Part shown: positions 16,534 through 25,601 of the stretch, piece by piece | How positions within the stretch are numbered: position 1 is the stretch's first letter | Layout of the letters: every line of letters begins with the position of its first letter | Origin: Longimicrobiales bacterium | GTDB lineage: Bacteria > Gemmatimonadota > Gemmatimonadetes > Longimicrobiales > Gaopeijiaceae | DNA length: 64,000 nucleotides | Reading direction: 5' to 3' | NCBI GenBank assembly: GCA_028278645.1 | Contig: JANQDZ010000057.1 | Span: 1 to 64,000 of the forward strand | The notes under the pieces: model-generated | Database searches by the model: none | Told to the model about the DNA's origin: nothing | The model's input: the letters and a program-made list of their open reading frames with translations, nothing else | Position numbers and translations under genes: made by a program

Positions 16534-19500
16534 ATGTCAGTACCGAAGTTCTTGTTCAGATGGAGGTCTCCTCCAAAAAGGATGGGAAGTAGGTTGCATG
16601 GTGCCAGTGGCATCGCGCTGACCTTGGCACTCCTCACAGCCGGTCCCCTCCTGGCTCAACAAACGGGAACACTTACGGGGATCGTCACCAGCCGTGGAAC
16701 CGGCTCGCCCCTCCCCGATGTTCAGGTGTCCATCCAGGGTACCGGGCTTGGCGGTTTGTCGAACCAGGACGGCCGGTTCCTCATCATCAACGTCCCTGCC
16801 GGGGAGCAGACGATCACTGCTCAACTCATCGGCTACGGGACCATTTCTCAAACGGTCAACATCACGACGGGCGAGCCTGTTGTGTTCGATTTCACCCTTT
16901 CTGTCCGGGCTGTCCAGCTGGACGGGATGGTTGTGACGGGGACGGCAACCGGGGCGGAACGACGGGAGGTGGGAAACAGCATCGATCTCATCACCGCCGA
17001 ACAGATTGAAGCCTTACCGGTTACGAATGTCGAGGACATCCTCAGGGGCCGTACCCTGGGTGTGACCGTGAGCGGGCAGGCTTCTCAGCCTGGAGCCGGC
17101 CAGAGGGTGTTGCTCCGGGGTGTTAACTCGGTTGAAGGACGGAACGAGCCTCTCGTGTTTATCGACGGGGTTCGGATGATGTCCGACGCCTGGGAAGGTT
17201 CCGGCGGGTCAATGGGCGGCGCCGAATCCGCCACCGGACTTGCCGGGATCGACCCCCGAGACATCGAGAGGATCGAGGTCATCAAAGGGGCAGCGGCCTC
17301 AACGCTCTACGGCACCGAGGCGGCGGCAGGCGTAATTCAAATCTTCACCAAGCGGGGACGACCGGGCTCGGCTCGCTGGACAGCAAACGTAGACCAGACG
17401 GTCACACGGGTCGGCCACGTGGGGCCCGAAGAGGACCCGACCGGCCTTCACATGAACGACTGCACATTTGGCGGTCCACTTCGGCCCGACCAATCGGTCC
17501 CAGATCCCGACTGCCCTTCCAGCGGTACCTGGTTGAAAATGGGGCACGGACAGAAATACGACGTCAACGTCCGAGGAGGATCGGAGGACATCACCTACTT
17601 CCTTTCCACGGGGTGGAACAAGGAAGTGGGGAACATGAATGTCAACAACGACGGAGCCCAGAACTTCAACCTTCGTGGAAACTTTCAGTTCACCACATTC
17701 CAGGACCTGACGGTTCGGCTCAACACGTCCTACCGCCGGCAGCACGTCCAATGGATCCCTATGGGCGGCGGCCTTATGGAGGACAACAGTAACACGGCCC
17801 GGGAGAGCCTGATTCAGAACATCGCCTGGCTCGATGAAGGTGCCACACCCGACAACCGGGACCTGCTGGCCATGGACAAGGAGATGACCCAGACCGTTCA
17901 GCAGATGAACTTCTCTGCAAACATCAGCTGGCTCCCCATGGATAACTTCCGGCATCGGTTGAACGTGGGATTGGATCACTCCAACTCCCTCTACTACACG
18001 TCCCGGCCGTGGGGTTATTACGACAACCCCGAAGGGACCCGGACCAGGGACGAGGAGATCCGCCGGTTTCTCACCCTGGACTACGCCAGCAGCTTCTCCT
18101 CGGGAATCCCCGGCCTGAACCGGGACTTCACCTCGGTCCTCTCCGCAGGCGGGCAGTACAGCGCCATCGAGGATCAGGGCATGCGGGTCGACGTGAACAC
18201 TGCCGTGGGCCCAGGGAATTGGGAGACCGACGACTACGACAACATCACCAACTACAACGAGGACTACTCCGGCCGCCACCAGGGGGGGTTCTTCCTCCAG
18301 GGGCAATTCGGCTGGAAGAACCGGCTCTTCCTGACCGCGGGCCTCAGGGCGGACAGCCATAGCAACTTTGGTGATGAGCTGACCCACGACTACTACTTCC
18401 TCTGGTACCCCAAGATTCAGACCACCTATACCCTGTCGGATCATGCATGGTGGCCCGACCTATGGGAGACGGCCCGGATCCGAATGGCATACGGAGAATC
18501 GGGCGAGCCGCCACCGCCGGGTGAGTCGTTGATCACATGGAGAACCCAGCAAGGGGACGAGAATACACTGGTCTATCAGATCAACAACGGCGGGAACACG
18601 AAGATTGGACCGGAGATCACCAAAGAGTGGGAGGTCGGTCTCGACGGGTCCCTCTTCCTGGGCCGTGTGAACTACACAGCCACGGCATACCGTAGGAGGA
18701 CCGAGGATGGGTTGGTTTACGTCTGGCCGCCTTCCTCCAACGGCCTCGAAGAGCAGTACCTGAGGAACATAGGTAGCTGGAAAGCCAAAGGAATCGAGAC
18801 CGCCTTGGACGTCCTGGTCTTCGACAACATTGATGTCCAGGTGAACATGAACGGCCGCTACCAGTGGAACGAGACCCGGATGGGTGTTCTATCAAATGAT
18901 CCCACCGACGACTATTACGTGGGATGGGACCAACGGTTCAAACCTGGCGTGGTCATGCCCGCCTTCCTGGATTGGAAGCTCCAGAACGAAGATGCGGTCG
19001 GGGAGTTGCCTGTGTACTCCGACACCATGGAGGTGTACGGGCCCAGCTATCCCCCGCACGAGGCGTCTCTGGGCTTCGGCGTTACCCTCTGGAACCGGCT
19101 GACCTTCGATACTTTCTTCCTGGCCCAGTGGGGACACATTCTCACTGACCTCCAGGCCTCGTACATGATCCAGGACGATATCGGATGGCCCACGTCCGCC
19201 TGCATCGACGCTCGGGCGGCGAGGGACGCATACGATGGCGGCGACGATACAGCCTTGACGGGCATCAAGACCAAAGACTTGGCCATGTGCACCCGGGGGT
19301 ACAGGGAAGACTGGGCCTCGCCGGGTGATTTCATCCGGTTGGGCACGGTCACTTCTTCCTACCGGTTCCCCGAAGAGTGGATCTCGAGGCTGCCTGGCGG
19401 TTTCCAACAGGCCACCGTCCAACTCCAGGCCATGAATCTATGGCACTGGACAGACTTCCCGGGAATGCACCCCGACGCCCTGTACGGTTCGGCGGCCTGG

Positions 19501-19572
19501 GTCGATCGGGCGGCAGGCTTCGTGCTCCCGCCGCCAAAACGGTTCACTTTGAACGTGCGCCTCAACTTCTGA
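16534..19572 (+). CDS. SusC/RagA-family TonB-linked outer membrane transporter
   Basis: A 1012-residue receptor. A long signal region (about 1-45) is followed by a CarboxypepD-regulatory-like domain (about 48-130: GTLTGIVTSRGTGSPLPDVQ) and a plug (about 145-275: EQIEALPVTNVEDILRGR, RVLLRGVNSVEGRNEPLVFI, then the SusC signature LYGTEAAAGVIQIFTKRG). A 22-strand-type barrel fills the rest, ending NVRLNF with terminal Phe. The ATG at 16534 is used because AGGGAGG precedes it. It is paired with the SusD-like lipoprotein gene 29 nt downstream, so the two form an outer-membrane uptake complex for an oligomer. No glycoside hydrolase is adjacent, so the substrate is not evident; peptides are plausible given the peptidase genes nearby. 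Confidence 0.93.
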   Translation: MSVPKFLFRWRSPPKRMGSRLHGASGIALTLALLTAGPLLAQQTGTLTGIVTSRGTGSPLPDVQVSIQGTGLGGLSNQDGRFLIINVPAGEQTITAQLIGYGTISQTVNITTGEPVVFDFTLSVRAVQLDGMVVTGTATGAERREVGNSIDLITAEQIEALPVTNVEDILRGRTLGVTVSGQASQPGAGQRVLLRGVNSVEGRNEPLVFIDGVRMMSDAWEGSGGSMGGAESATGLAGIDPRDIERIEVIKGAAASTLYGTEAAAGVIQIFTKRGRPGSARWTANVDQTVTRVGHVGPEEDPTGLHMNDCTFGGPLRPDQSVPDPDCPSSGTWLKMGHGQKYDVNVRGGSEDITYFLSTGWNKEVGNMNVNNDGAQNFNLRGNFQFTTFQDLTVRLNTSYRRQHVQWIPMGGGLMEDNSNTARESLIQNIAWLDEGATPDNRDLLAMDKEMTQTVQQMNFSANISWLPMDNFRHRLNVGLDHSNSLYYTSRPWGYYDNPEGTRTRDEEIRRFLTLDYASSFSSGIPGLNRDFTSVLSAGGQYSAIEDQGMRVDVNTAVGPGNWETDDYDNITNYNEDYSGRHQGGFFLQGQFGWKNRLFLTAGLRADSHSNFGDELTHDYYFLWYPKIQTTYTLSDHAWWPDLWETARIRMAYGESGEPPPPGESLITWRTQQGDENTLVYQINNGGNTKIGPEITKEWEVGLDGSLFLGRVNYTATAYRRRTEDGLVYVWPPSSNGLEEQYLRNIGSWKAKGIETALDVLVFDNIDVQVNMNGRYQWNETRMGVLSNDPTDDYYVGWDQRFKPGVVMPAFLDWKLQNEDAVGELPVYSDTMEVYGPSYPPHEASLGFGVTLWNRLTFDTFFLAQWGHILTDLQASYMIQDDIGWPTSACIDARAARDAYDGGDDTALTGIKTKDLAMCTRGYREDWASPGDFIRLGTVTSSYRFPEEWISRLPGGFQQATVQLQAMNLWHWTDFPGMHPDALYGSAAWVDRAAGFVLPPPKRFTLNVRLNF

Positions 19573-19601
19573 CGCCACCCTGAACGAGAGCGAAGAGAAA
19601 A

Positions 19602-21158
19602 ATGAATATTAGGACTATTCTCAGACGACTCCCCGCTCTTGCCGTCACCGCTGCCATAGCGTGGACGACAGGGTGCGGAATCGAGACCGAAGTCACCGGC
19701 ATAACCGCCGACAAAGACATCTCCAGACCTGACCTCATGCATGTGCTGGCCCATGGTGCCAACCTGGAACTCTCCCACATGCACCTGATCAACTATGCCC
19801 ATTTCACAGCCGCTGCCACCGACGAAATCACCAACGGCTACAACAGTTCCGGTTCGTATCGGCGGCGGGCTGTCAACCAGTACCATAACCGACCGGACTG
19901 GGTCTACTCTCAGGCCAACGAATCGGGTTGGGTGGCAGCCTATGCCGCCGAACGCATGACGGACGTGAACGAGGCCAACGGTACGGACCCCAGCACCGAC
20001 CCTCTGATCGCACACATGCGCATCAACTCTGCTCTAGCCTATCAGTGGCTGGCTGAGGGCCAGTGCGTGGCCTGTGTCAACTGGGGCCCTGAAGGAGGGG
20101 AGCTCCTGAAGGGTTCCGGGGACATCTACGACCCTGGGAACGTGGTCGATTCCGACTCCATCATGACGATGGCCATCACCTGGGCCGAAATGGGGGGAAC
20201 AGTCGCCCAGGCCGCCATAAGTGCCGGGCGACTCAACGAATATGAGCCCGGCTTCGAGCACTTTATTCCTGAGAACTCCCTCTATGCGTCCTACGCCATC
20301 CAGGCGATGGGTTATCTCTGGTTGGAGGACTACGCCAAGGCCGATGAGTTCGCAGCCAAGGTTCCCGTCGACTGGGCGTGGCACATGTATTCCCACGAGG
20401 AGAACACCTGGCGGAACCGATGGGTCTACTACTCTAACCAGTGGGCCCTGACGACCGTTTGGGGATCCTCCATCGGCACCACCTTCCGGGACGTGGAAGA
20501 TCCTCGAATCCCCTGGACCGTTTGTGGTGAGTACAAAGAGGGTTTGACCGTGGGCGGCCGGAGACGGTCCAGCAGCGAGTATGACCGGTACACCACCAAC
20601 CCCGGATGTCAGACCTATAACTACTACGGGAGGTACCGGACCTACGACGGCGACCTGCCACACTATATCCAGCGGAAATACTCCAGTTGGGATGACGAGT
20701 TGGTGATGCTCAGCGGGCAGGAGATGAAACTCGTCCGAGCCGAGGTGGCCCTCAGGAACGGCAACCTCGGTGCGTTCACAGGGTACATCAACGACGTCCG
20801 GAGCTACCATGGTCTGGATCCCATCGACGTTCCGGCAACGGCGGGTGCCCTGGAGTATCCCAATGCCGAGGACGACGCCTGGTCCATCTTGGACAGGGAG
20901 TCGTTGTTCACCCTTTGGCTGGACTCGCGGCGGTACGCGAATTTCCGGCGCTGGGAACACCCCTTCTGGACCGGCGGGCATTACAAGACACCGGACGAGG
21001 CCCTCGACAACGCGGGGCAGCATCGCCCGAAATACATGCGGGCCGACGGTTCTCTGGATTGGTGCATGCCGCTACCGGACGGTGAGGAGTGCAATATCAA
21101 CCCTCTGGTCCGAGAAACCCAGTGGTGTCAAAGGCTCTACGAGCCAGGCGGGGGTTGA
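19602..21158 (+). CDS. SusD/RagB-like substrate-binding lipoprotein
   Basis: A 518-residue surface lipoprotein, partner of the upstream SusC. Lipobox WTTGC puts the acylated Cys at residue 25. The SusD-like helical (TPR-like) fold is suggested by SALAYQWLAEGQCVACVNWG, the EMKLVRAEVALRNGNLGAFTGYINDVRSYHGL motif region (only partly quoted here: EMKLVRAEVALRNG), and LDRESLFTLWLDSRRYANFR near the end; these match the C-terminal part of RagB/SusD proteins. It lies 29 nt behind susC. A 13-bp hairpin follows 46 nt after the stop. The ligand is not deducible. Confidence 0.9.
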   Translation: MNIRTILRRLPALAVTAAIAWTTGCGIETEVTGITADKDISRPDLMHVLAHGANLELSHMHLINYAHFTAAATDEITNGYNSSGSYRRRAVNQYHNRPDWVYSQANESGWVAAYAAERMTDVNEANGTDPSTDPLIAHMRINSALAYQWLAEGQCVACVNWGPEGGELLKGSGDIYDPGNVVDSDSIMTMAITWAEMGGTVAQAAISAGRLNEYEPGFEHFIPENSLYASYAIQAMGYLWLEDYAKADEFAAKVPVDWAWHMYSHEENTWRNRWVYYSNQWALTTVWGSSIGTTFRDVEDPRIPWTVCGEYKEGLTVGGRRRSSSEYDRYTTNPGCQTYNYYGRYRTYDGDLPHYIQRKYSSWDDELVMLSGQEMKLVRAEVALRNGNLGAFTGYINDVRSYHGLDPIDVPATAGALEYPNAEDDAWSILDRESLFTLWLDSRRYANFRRWEHPFWTGGHYKTPDEALDNAGQHRPKYMRADGSLDWCMPLPDGEECNINPLVRETQWCQRLYEPGGG

Positions 21159-21204
21159 GCGGCCCCAGCAGAACGTGGTTAGGCTCTGACTTTTTCCTTC
21201 AACG

Positions 21205-21235
21205 GGCGGGCGGCGACACCCAGTCGCCGCCCGCC
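21205..21235 (+). terminator. 13-bp hairpin after susD, terminator-like without U-tract
   Basis: A perfect 13-bp stem (21205-21217 with 21223-21235, loop ACCCA) starts 46 nt past the susD stop. No U-run follows it. It may stop transcription weakly, or protect the susCD mRNA while allowing readthrough into the lipoprotein at 21373. Confidence 0.45.
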
Positions 21236-21372
21236 ATCCGTTTCGACCTGTCGCAGGGGTCCAGGGGAACAACTCAGATCTGGATGGGGTCGGATACCCG
21301 TGTCAATGTTTGTGCGGATCACCATCCCTTGACATCTCGGATCGGTCCATTCGGACCCCAAAGGAGGGGAAG

Positions 21373-21813
21373 ATGAATCGGAGGACACTGTTGGCCTTAG
21401 CGATCGTACTCCTTCCGGCAGCTCTGGGAGCCTGTGCGTCCGGAGGTGGAGGAGCCGGAGGCGCGAACCGGGACCTGTTGACGGAGGCAGACCTGGAGCC
21501 GTACCTGGCACAGGACGTGTACCAGGCCGTCCGCCGGCTGAGGAGTACCTGGTTCAACGCGAGGGGAACCCAAGGCACCCCAACCGCCACGACCGATCCA
21601 GAACACGTGGGGGTGTCCCGGGCAGATGACGCGGGAGCTGCCCAGGTTCAAGTCTACATCGACGGCACCCGAGCCATGACCGGCCTAGACGCCCTCAGGG
21701 ACCTTTCAGTCCAATTGGTCCAGGAAATCAGGCACCTGAACTCCCGGGACGCCACCATGATGTACGGCATCGACCACGGTGCCGGAGCAATCATGGTCAC
21801 AACGAAGCACTGA
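21373..21813 (+). CDS. Small lipoprotein with plug-like domain, paralog of the 14898 gene
   Basis: A 146-residue lipoprotein: lipobox ALGAC (Cys20), Gly/Ala-rich linker, then LLTEADLEPYLAQDVYQAV, RRLRSTWFN, AQVQVYIDGTRAMTG and an end MMYGIDHGAGAIMVTTKH. That ending closely resembles the last strand of a SusC/TonB plug (YG---A-GVI-ITTK), yet no barrel follows. It shares its domain with the 14898 lipoprotein. AAGGAGG precedes the ATG at 21373. It is downstream of susCD and could belong to the same regulon; a role as an accessory of the outer-membrane complex is inference. Confidence 0.78.
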   Translation: MNRRTLLALAIVLLPAALGACASGGGGAGGANRDLLTEADLEPYLAQDVYQAVRRLRSTWFNARGTQGTPTATTDPEHVGVSRADDAGAAQVQVYIDGTRAMTGLDALRDLSVQLVQEIRHLNSRDATMMYGIDHGAGAIMVTTKH

Positions 21814-21873
21814 CCGAGCGGGTAGGGCGGAGACTCGGGCGCTCTTTTGAAGCGTGTTGCCCGCCCGTGAAAA

Positions 21874-21910
21874 GAGGAACCGACGGCCCTCCCAGGGCCG
21901 GCGGTTCCTC
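21874..21910. terminator. Bidirectional terminator-like hairpin between convergent genes
   Basis: A 17-bp stem with one mismatch (21874-21890 with 21894-21910, loop CCC) lies between the plus-strand lipoprotein and the minus-strand selenoprotein gene. Four U follow directly in the minus direction; in the plus direction a T5 run comes only 16 nt later. Confidence 0.65.
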
Positions 21911-21929
21911 CACTCTCCTAACTCCCTTT

Positions 21930-22544
21930 TTAGCCCCCTGCCAGCACCTTATCCAGGATGGCCGGCCAGCCATCGGCCTTGGCCCAAGATTCCTTGTGGG
22001 CGATTTCACCCCCTGGTTTGATGATGTAGGCGCTGTTGGGTAGGCCGCCATAGGCCTCCCTGGTGGCGTTGTCCATCCCGTCCACCACGATGGTCCGTTC
22101 CATGCCCAACTCACTCCGGCACCGACCTGCCAACTCGAGGCGTTCCTCCATGTCCACGGGTTGGTCGATGTCCTGGAAGCTCAGCTCGTTGGGGTGCGCT
22201 TCTCGTTGGTAGAGAACGACAAACTGGACCTTGCCGTCGTACTTCTTGAAGGTCTCATCCCCGACGGCAACCTGCCGCCTGAAGGGGGGTCAGGTGAATG
22301 AGCCGAACTCCACGACCACCGGCATGTCGGCGACAACGGACATCAGGTGGAAGGGTTCGTTATCCAGCGTCATCAGCGTGAAATCCGGAGCCATTTCCCC
22401 GGCCATGGGAGAGGTCTCGGCGAACTGTTCGAACCGGGCCGATTGGCCAAAAGCAGAGGTGGGGGTCAGCAGCAGAGCCAGGAGGCTGATCCCGAAAATC
22501 AGCGCCCGGCCAGCCTCCGACGGGGACAAGGGGTCAGATCTCAT
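21930..22544 (-). CDS. Probable selenoprotein: deiodinase-like thioredoxin-fold protein with in-frame UGA
   Basis: The frame is continuous over 204 codons except for one TGA at 22290-22292 (codon 85). Around it the protein reads VVVEFGSFT-U-PPFRRQVA, the iodothyronine-deiodinase signature (NFGSCTUPPF in animal enzymes), with Sec at the catalytic site. Upstream are a signal peptide (about 1-34) and APDFTLMTLDNEPFHL, a thioredoxin/AhpC-fold entry; downstream, VVLYQREAHPNELSF matches the conserved yireAHp strand of the family. The second half keeps normal coding character to the end (KVLAGG). ATG at 22544 has GGAGG upstream. A SECIS-like hairpin follows the UGA directly. The likely role is a periplasmic redox or dehalogenating enzyme. 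Reading it as two broken ORFs is less plausible. Confidence 0.85.
22259..22292 (-). promoter_or_regulatory. Candidate bacterial SECIS element
   Basis: Directly after the UGA the mRNA can fold GGCGGC (nt +11 to +16) with GCCGUC (+22 to +27), loop AGGUU, above an outer CCCC/GGGG helix (+3 to +6 with +28 to +31). Bacterial SECIS hairpins need an apical loop with a G-U about 16-37 nt after UGA, bound by SelB. The GC-AGGU-U-GC apex resembles the E. coli fdhF loop (GC-AGGUCU-GC). Confidence 0.65.
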
Positions 22545-22791
22545 GGGTCCCTCCATCCGAGGGTGATCACGTTGGACTGCGAGAATGTTCACCACGGAGG
22601 GCTTTACCGCAACGCCCCCGCCTTTCTTCCCCCTCCACCGGCACCTAGCCCTACCCGGTTTGCCATCACCTCTGGACGCGCGGGCCGGCAACCGTGAGAA
22701 TCATGTCCGCCATCAGAGGATCAGGTGGTCCCGCTCCGACCAGGTGTGGTCCGCCGTGGGCTCCGACACAAACATTGACCTGAGGAAAAGC

Positions 22792-24000
22792 ATGAAGCGC
22801 ATTCACCTCATATCCGGCTGGGGAGTGATGATCCCCCTCATCTTCGCTGTGTCCGGTTGCAGCGGGGGAGACGGCGGAAACGCCTCTGATTCGGGGGTCA
22901 TCGCATCGCTGCAGTTGGAGGCCGCGTATCCTGAGCCGTTCAGCTATCTGAACGGCGTCCGCGAGCTCCCTGACGGACGCCTTCTCGCCGCCGATCCACT
23001 CAGCCAGGTCCTCTTGAGGTTGGACATGGACGCCGGAACCGCCGACACCCTGGGCGGAGTCGGAGGCGGACCCGGCGAGTACGAGCAACCTGACCAGGTC
23101 TTCCCGCTCCCGGGCGACTCCACCCTCCTGGTGGACATCGGGCGTACCTACCTGACCATCATCGGACCGGACGGGCGCTTCCACGACGGCATGTCCATGG
23201 CCTTGCCCGCCGACGACGGTAGCCCCATGGCCATCGTCATGCCCGAGGCCGTGGACGCGTCGGGCCGGATCTACTTCCGCGGCATGGCCGGACTTGGCAG
23301 GAGGGGGCCCGCAGATTCGATAGGCGTCGCCCGCTACGAACGGTCCACCAACACCTCTGAGGTGGTGGCCATGGCCTGGCGAACCGAGCCCACCGTATCC
23401 CGATCCGGCGGGAACGTCCGGATGAGTCTCCCGCGTATGGTTCCCAACGACGACTGGGCCGTCTCGCCGGATGGCTGGATCGCCGTGGTCCGGGCCAACG
23501 GCTACAGGGTCGAATGGCATCTTCCTGACGGCCACGTGATCTCCGGACCAGATACACCATATGAGGCCATTCCGATCAGCTATGCCGATAAGGAAGCTGA
23601 CATGGAACGGTCATTCAGCGGCGGTCTTTCCATCTCCATCATGAGATCCGATGCCGGAGACACACAGATGCAAATGAGCCGCGGAGGGGGTGGAGGAGGG
23701 GACCGGGCCTCAGTGGAGGATCAGGAGTGGGGAGAGACCTTCCCGCCCTTTTTGAATAACCGTTCGATGGCAACGGCCGCCAACGACATCTGGGTTCAGC
23801 GCTGGCTCCCAGCCAGTGAAGAACCGAGGATGGACGTCTTCGGACCAGACGGCATCCTGAAAGGATCCGTGTTGATCCCTCGGGAATCTCAACTCATCGG
23901 CTTCGGGCAGTCTCTTGAAAGGGCCGACCTGGCGTACTTCGTCAGGACGGACGAGTTCGGCCTTCAATGGCTGGAGCGGTACCGGATCGTTTGGGAATAG
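22792..24000 (+). CDS. Lipoprotein with six-bladed beta-propeller (NHL-like)
   Basis: A 402-residue lipoprotein: MKRIHLISGWGVMIPLIFAV then SGC lipobox (Cys23). The mature part has propeller blades: YLNGVRELPDGRLLAADP, LLRLDMDAGTADTLGGVGGG with GEYEQPDQVFPLPGDSTLL, then RYLTIIGPDGRF-type strands (here TYLTIIGPDGRF), and the closing VRTDEFGLQWLERYRI. This is typical of 6-bladed NHL-like lipoproteins, often located beside SusC/D genes. ATG at 22792 follows GAGGAAA. A collapsed copy of the same gene lies just downstream. No catalytic residues recognised. Confidence 0.8.
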   Translation: MKRIHLISGWGVMIPLIFAVSGCSGGDGGNASDSGVIASLQLEAAYPEPFSYLNGVRELPDGRLLAADPLSQVLLRLDMDAGTADTLGGVGGGPGEYEQPDQVFPLPGDSTLLVDIGRTYLTIIGPDGRFHDGMSMALPADDGSPMAIVMPEAVDASGRIYFRGMAGLGRRGPADSIGVARYERSTNTSEVVAMAWRTEPTVSRSGGNVRMSLPRMVPNDDWAVSPDGWIAVVRANGYRVEWHLPDGHVISGPDTPYEAIPISYADKEADMERSFSGGLSISIMRSDAGDTQMQMSRGGGGGGDRASVEDQEWGETFPPFLNNRSMATAANDIWVQRWLPASEEPRMDVFGPDGILKGSVLIPRESQLIGFGQSLERADLAYFVRTDEFGLQWLERYRIVWE

Positions 24001-24007
24001 GGGAATA

Positions 24008-24217
24008 GTGACGGAGCGGCTCACCTTCCCCAACGGGGTCAGGGAGTTCCCAGAAGGGGCCCTACTCGCCGCTGATCCCATGGGAGAGGTGGAGCTCCCA
24101 CCCGTCCTCCGTTTGATCGGTTTTGGCGCCGGTCCTTCAGGGGCGGGCCGCGTCTACCTGGTTCGAACCGACGAGTTCGACCTCAAGTGGCTGGAGAGAT
24201 ACACAGTGGTTAGGTAG
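24008..24217 (+). pseudogene. Collapsed tandem copy of the upstream propeller lipoprotein
   Basis: The 69-residue frame joins two distant parts of the neighbouring propeller lipoprotein. FPNGVREFPEGALLAADP matches its N-terminal YLNGVRELPDGRLLAADP, and LIGFGAGPSGAGRVYLVRT with DEFDLKWLERYTVVR matches its C-terminal LIGFG---VRTDEFGLQWLERYRI. About 310 residues between are missing, and the signal peptide is absent. It therefore looks like a tandem duplicate that suffered a large internal deletion. It starts 7 nt after the intact gene stops. Confidence 0.75.
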
Positions 24218-24262
24218 CTTAGGGCAGTCGGCTTCAGAAACGTCTCGGACCCCGCTGCCCCT

Positions 24263-25573
24263 ATGCTCGCTACACTCCGGATTTTTCAGGAACAGATCCC
24301 TGACCCATCCCAGGCGCCCGATACCCTCCTGCCTTCCAGCCAAGGCGGGAGCGGAGTCACCGGCTTCTTCCAGGACTACTGGGTGGCAGAAACAGCCCTC
24401 TGGGTGGTCGGCATCGTCCTTGTGGCGTGGCTCGCGGACACCCTCACTCGGCGGTACATCCTGAAAGTGATCTCGAGGATCGTCACGCAGACGAAGTTCA
24501 CCTGGGACGACGTCATCTTCGAGAGGAAGGTGTTCCGACGCCTGGCCCATATCGCACCGGCCATCGTCATCTACTACGGAGCTCCCCTGGTCCCCGGAGT
24601 TCCACCGGACTTTTCTCAACTGGTCCAGCGCGTGGCCATGGGGTTCATGGTCCTGGTAGTGGTCCTGAGCGCCGACGGACTCCTCTCGGCCCTGAACGAC
24701 ATCTACAACACTCGCCCCGATGCGAAGAACCGCCCCATCAAGGGGTATCTCCAGATCGTCAAGATCGTTTTGTACATCGCGGCGGGGATCCTGGTAATCT
24801 CGGCCCTTATTGGCCAGAACCCCGTGGCGATCCTGACGGGCTTCGGCGCCATGACCGCCGTAGTCCTCCTGGTCTTCAAAGACACCATCCTCTCATTCGT
24901 GGCCAGCATCCAAATCACCCAGTACGACATGATCGCGGTAGGTGATTGGGTCGAGATGCCGAGATACGGTGCCGACGGCGACGTGATCGACATTGCCCTC
25001 CACACCATCACCATCCAGAACTGGGACAAAACCATCTCCACCATCCCGACCCACAAGTTCATCGAAGACTCCTTCAAGAACTGGCGGGGGATGAGCAAGT
25101 CCGGTGGAAGACGAATCAAGCGAGCCATCCACCTGGACGTGAATACCGTTCGGTTCCTCACGGAGGAGGAAATCGGCCGATTCGGGAAGTGGGAGCTCCT
25201 CCGGGGCTACATGCAGGAGAAGCTGGAAGAGGTCGGGATGCACAACGCCCTGAAAACCGAGGGTAATCCGGAGGTCATTCCGAACACACGGGCCCTGACC
25301 AACGTCGGTACCCTCCGGGCGTACATCGTCGCCTACCTCAGAGACCATCCGAAGATCCATCAGGAGATGACACTCATCGTAAGGCAGCTCCAGCCGGGGC
25401 CAGATGGGCTGCCCATGCAGATCTATGCGTTTTCCAACGACACCAACTGGGCGGTCTACGAGGCCCTCCAGTCGGACATCTTTGACCACATCTTCGCCAC
25501 CCTCCCCGAGTTCGGCTTGAGGGCGTTCCAGAAGCCGTCAGGAAAAGACCTGGAGGGCCTCGCAACGAGCTGA
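24263..25573 (+). CDS. MscS-family mechanosensitive channel, YbdG-like
   Basis: A 436-residue membrane protein. Hydrophobic segments are seen at about 42-62, 92-105, 118-140, 166-188 and 192-215; the last is the MscS pore helix region (NPVAILTGFGAMTAVVLLVF) followed by the conserved cytoplasmic beta-domain start FKDTILSFVASIQI and DMIAVGDWVEMP. The long C-terminal domain with NWDKTISTIPTHKFIEDSFK, NWRGMSKSGGRRIKRAIHLD and a late VYEALQSDIFDHIFA is characteristic of the longer YbdG/MscM-type channels rather than short MscS. It would open on membrane tension during hypo-osmotic shock. No clear Shine-Dalgarno; the start is the first ATG after the pseudogene. Confidence 0.9.
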   Translation: MLATLRIFQEQIPDPSQAPDTLLPSSQGGSGVTGFFQDYWVAETALWVVGIVLVAWLADTLTRRYILKVISRIVTQTKFTWDDVIFERKVFRRLAHIAPAIVIYYGAPLVPGVPPDFSQLVQRVAMGFMVLVVVLSADGLLSALNDIYNTRPDAKNRPIKGYLQIVKIVLYIAAGILVISALIGQNPVAILTGFGAMTAVVLLVFKDTILSFVASIQITQYDMIAVGDWVEMPRYGADGDVIDIALHTITIQNWDKTISTIPTHKFIEDSFKNWRGMSKSGGRRIKRAIHLDVNTVRFLTEEEIGRFGKWELLRGYMQEKLEEVGMHNALKTEGNPEVIPNTRALTNVGTLRAYIVAYLRDHPKIHQEMTLIVRQLQPGPDGLPMQIYAFSNDTNWAVYEALQSDIFDHIFATLPEFGLRAFQKPSGKDLEGLATS

Positions 25574-25601
25574 AAGGCCCGCAGCCCCAAGCTGGTTTAT
25601 C

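Noticed and set aside
17299-18444. 381-codon minus-strand open frame inside susC
   Set aside because: It mirrors the SusC gene, has no family features and its codon pattern is that of an antisense shadow in GC-rich DNA.
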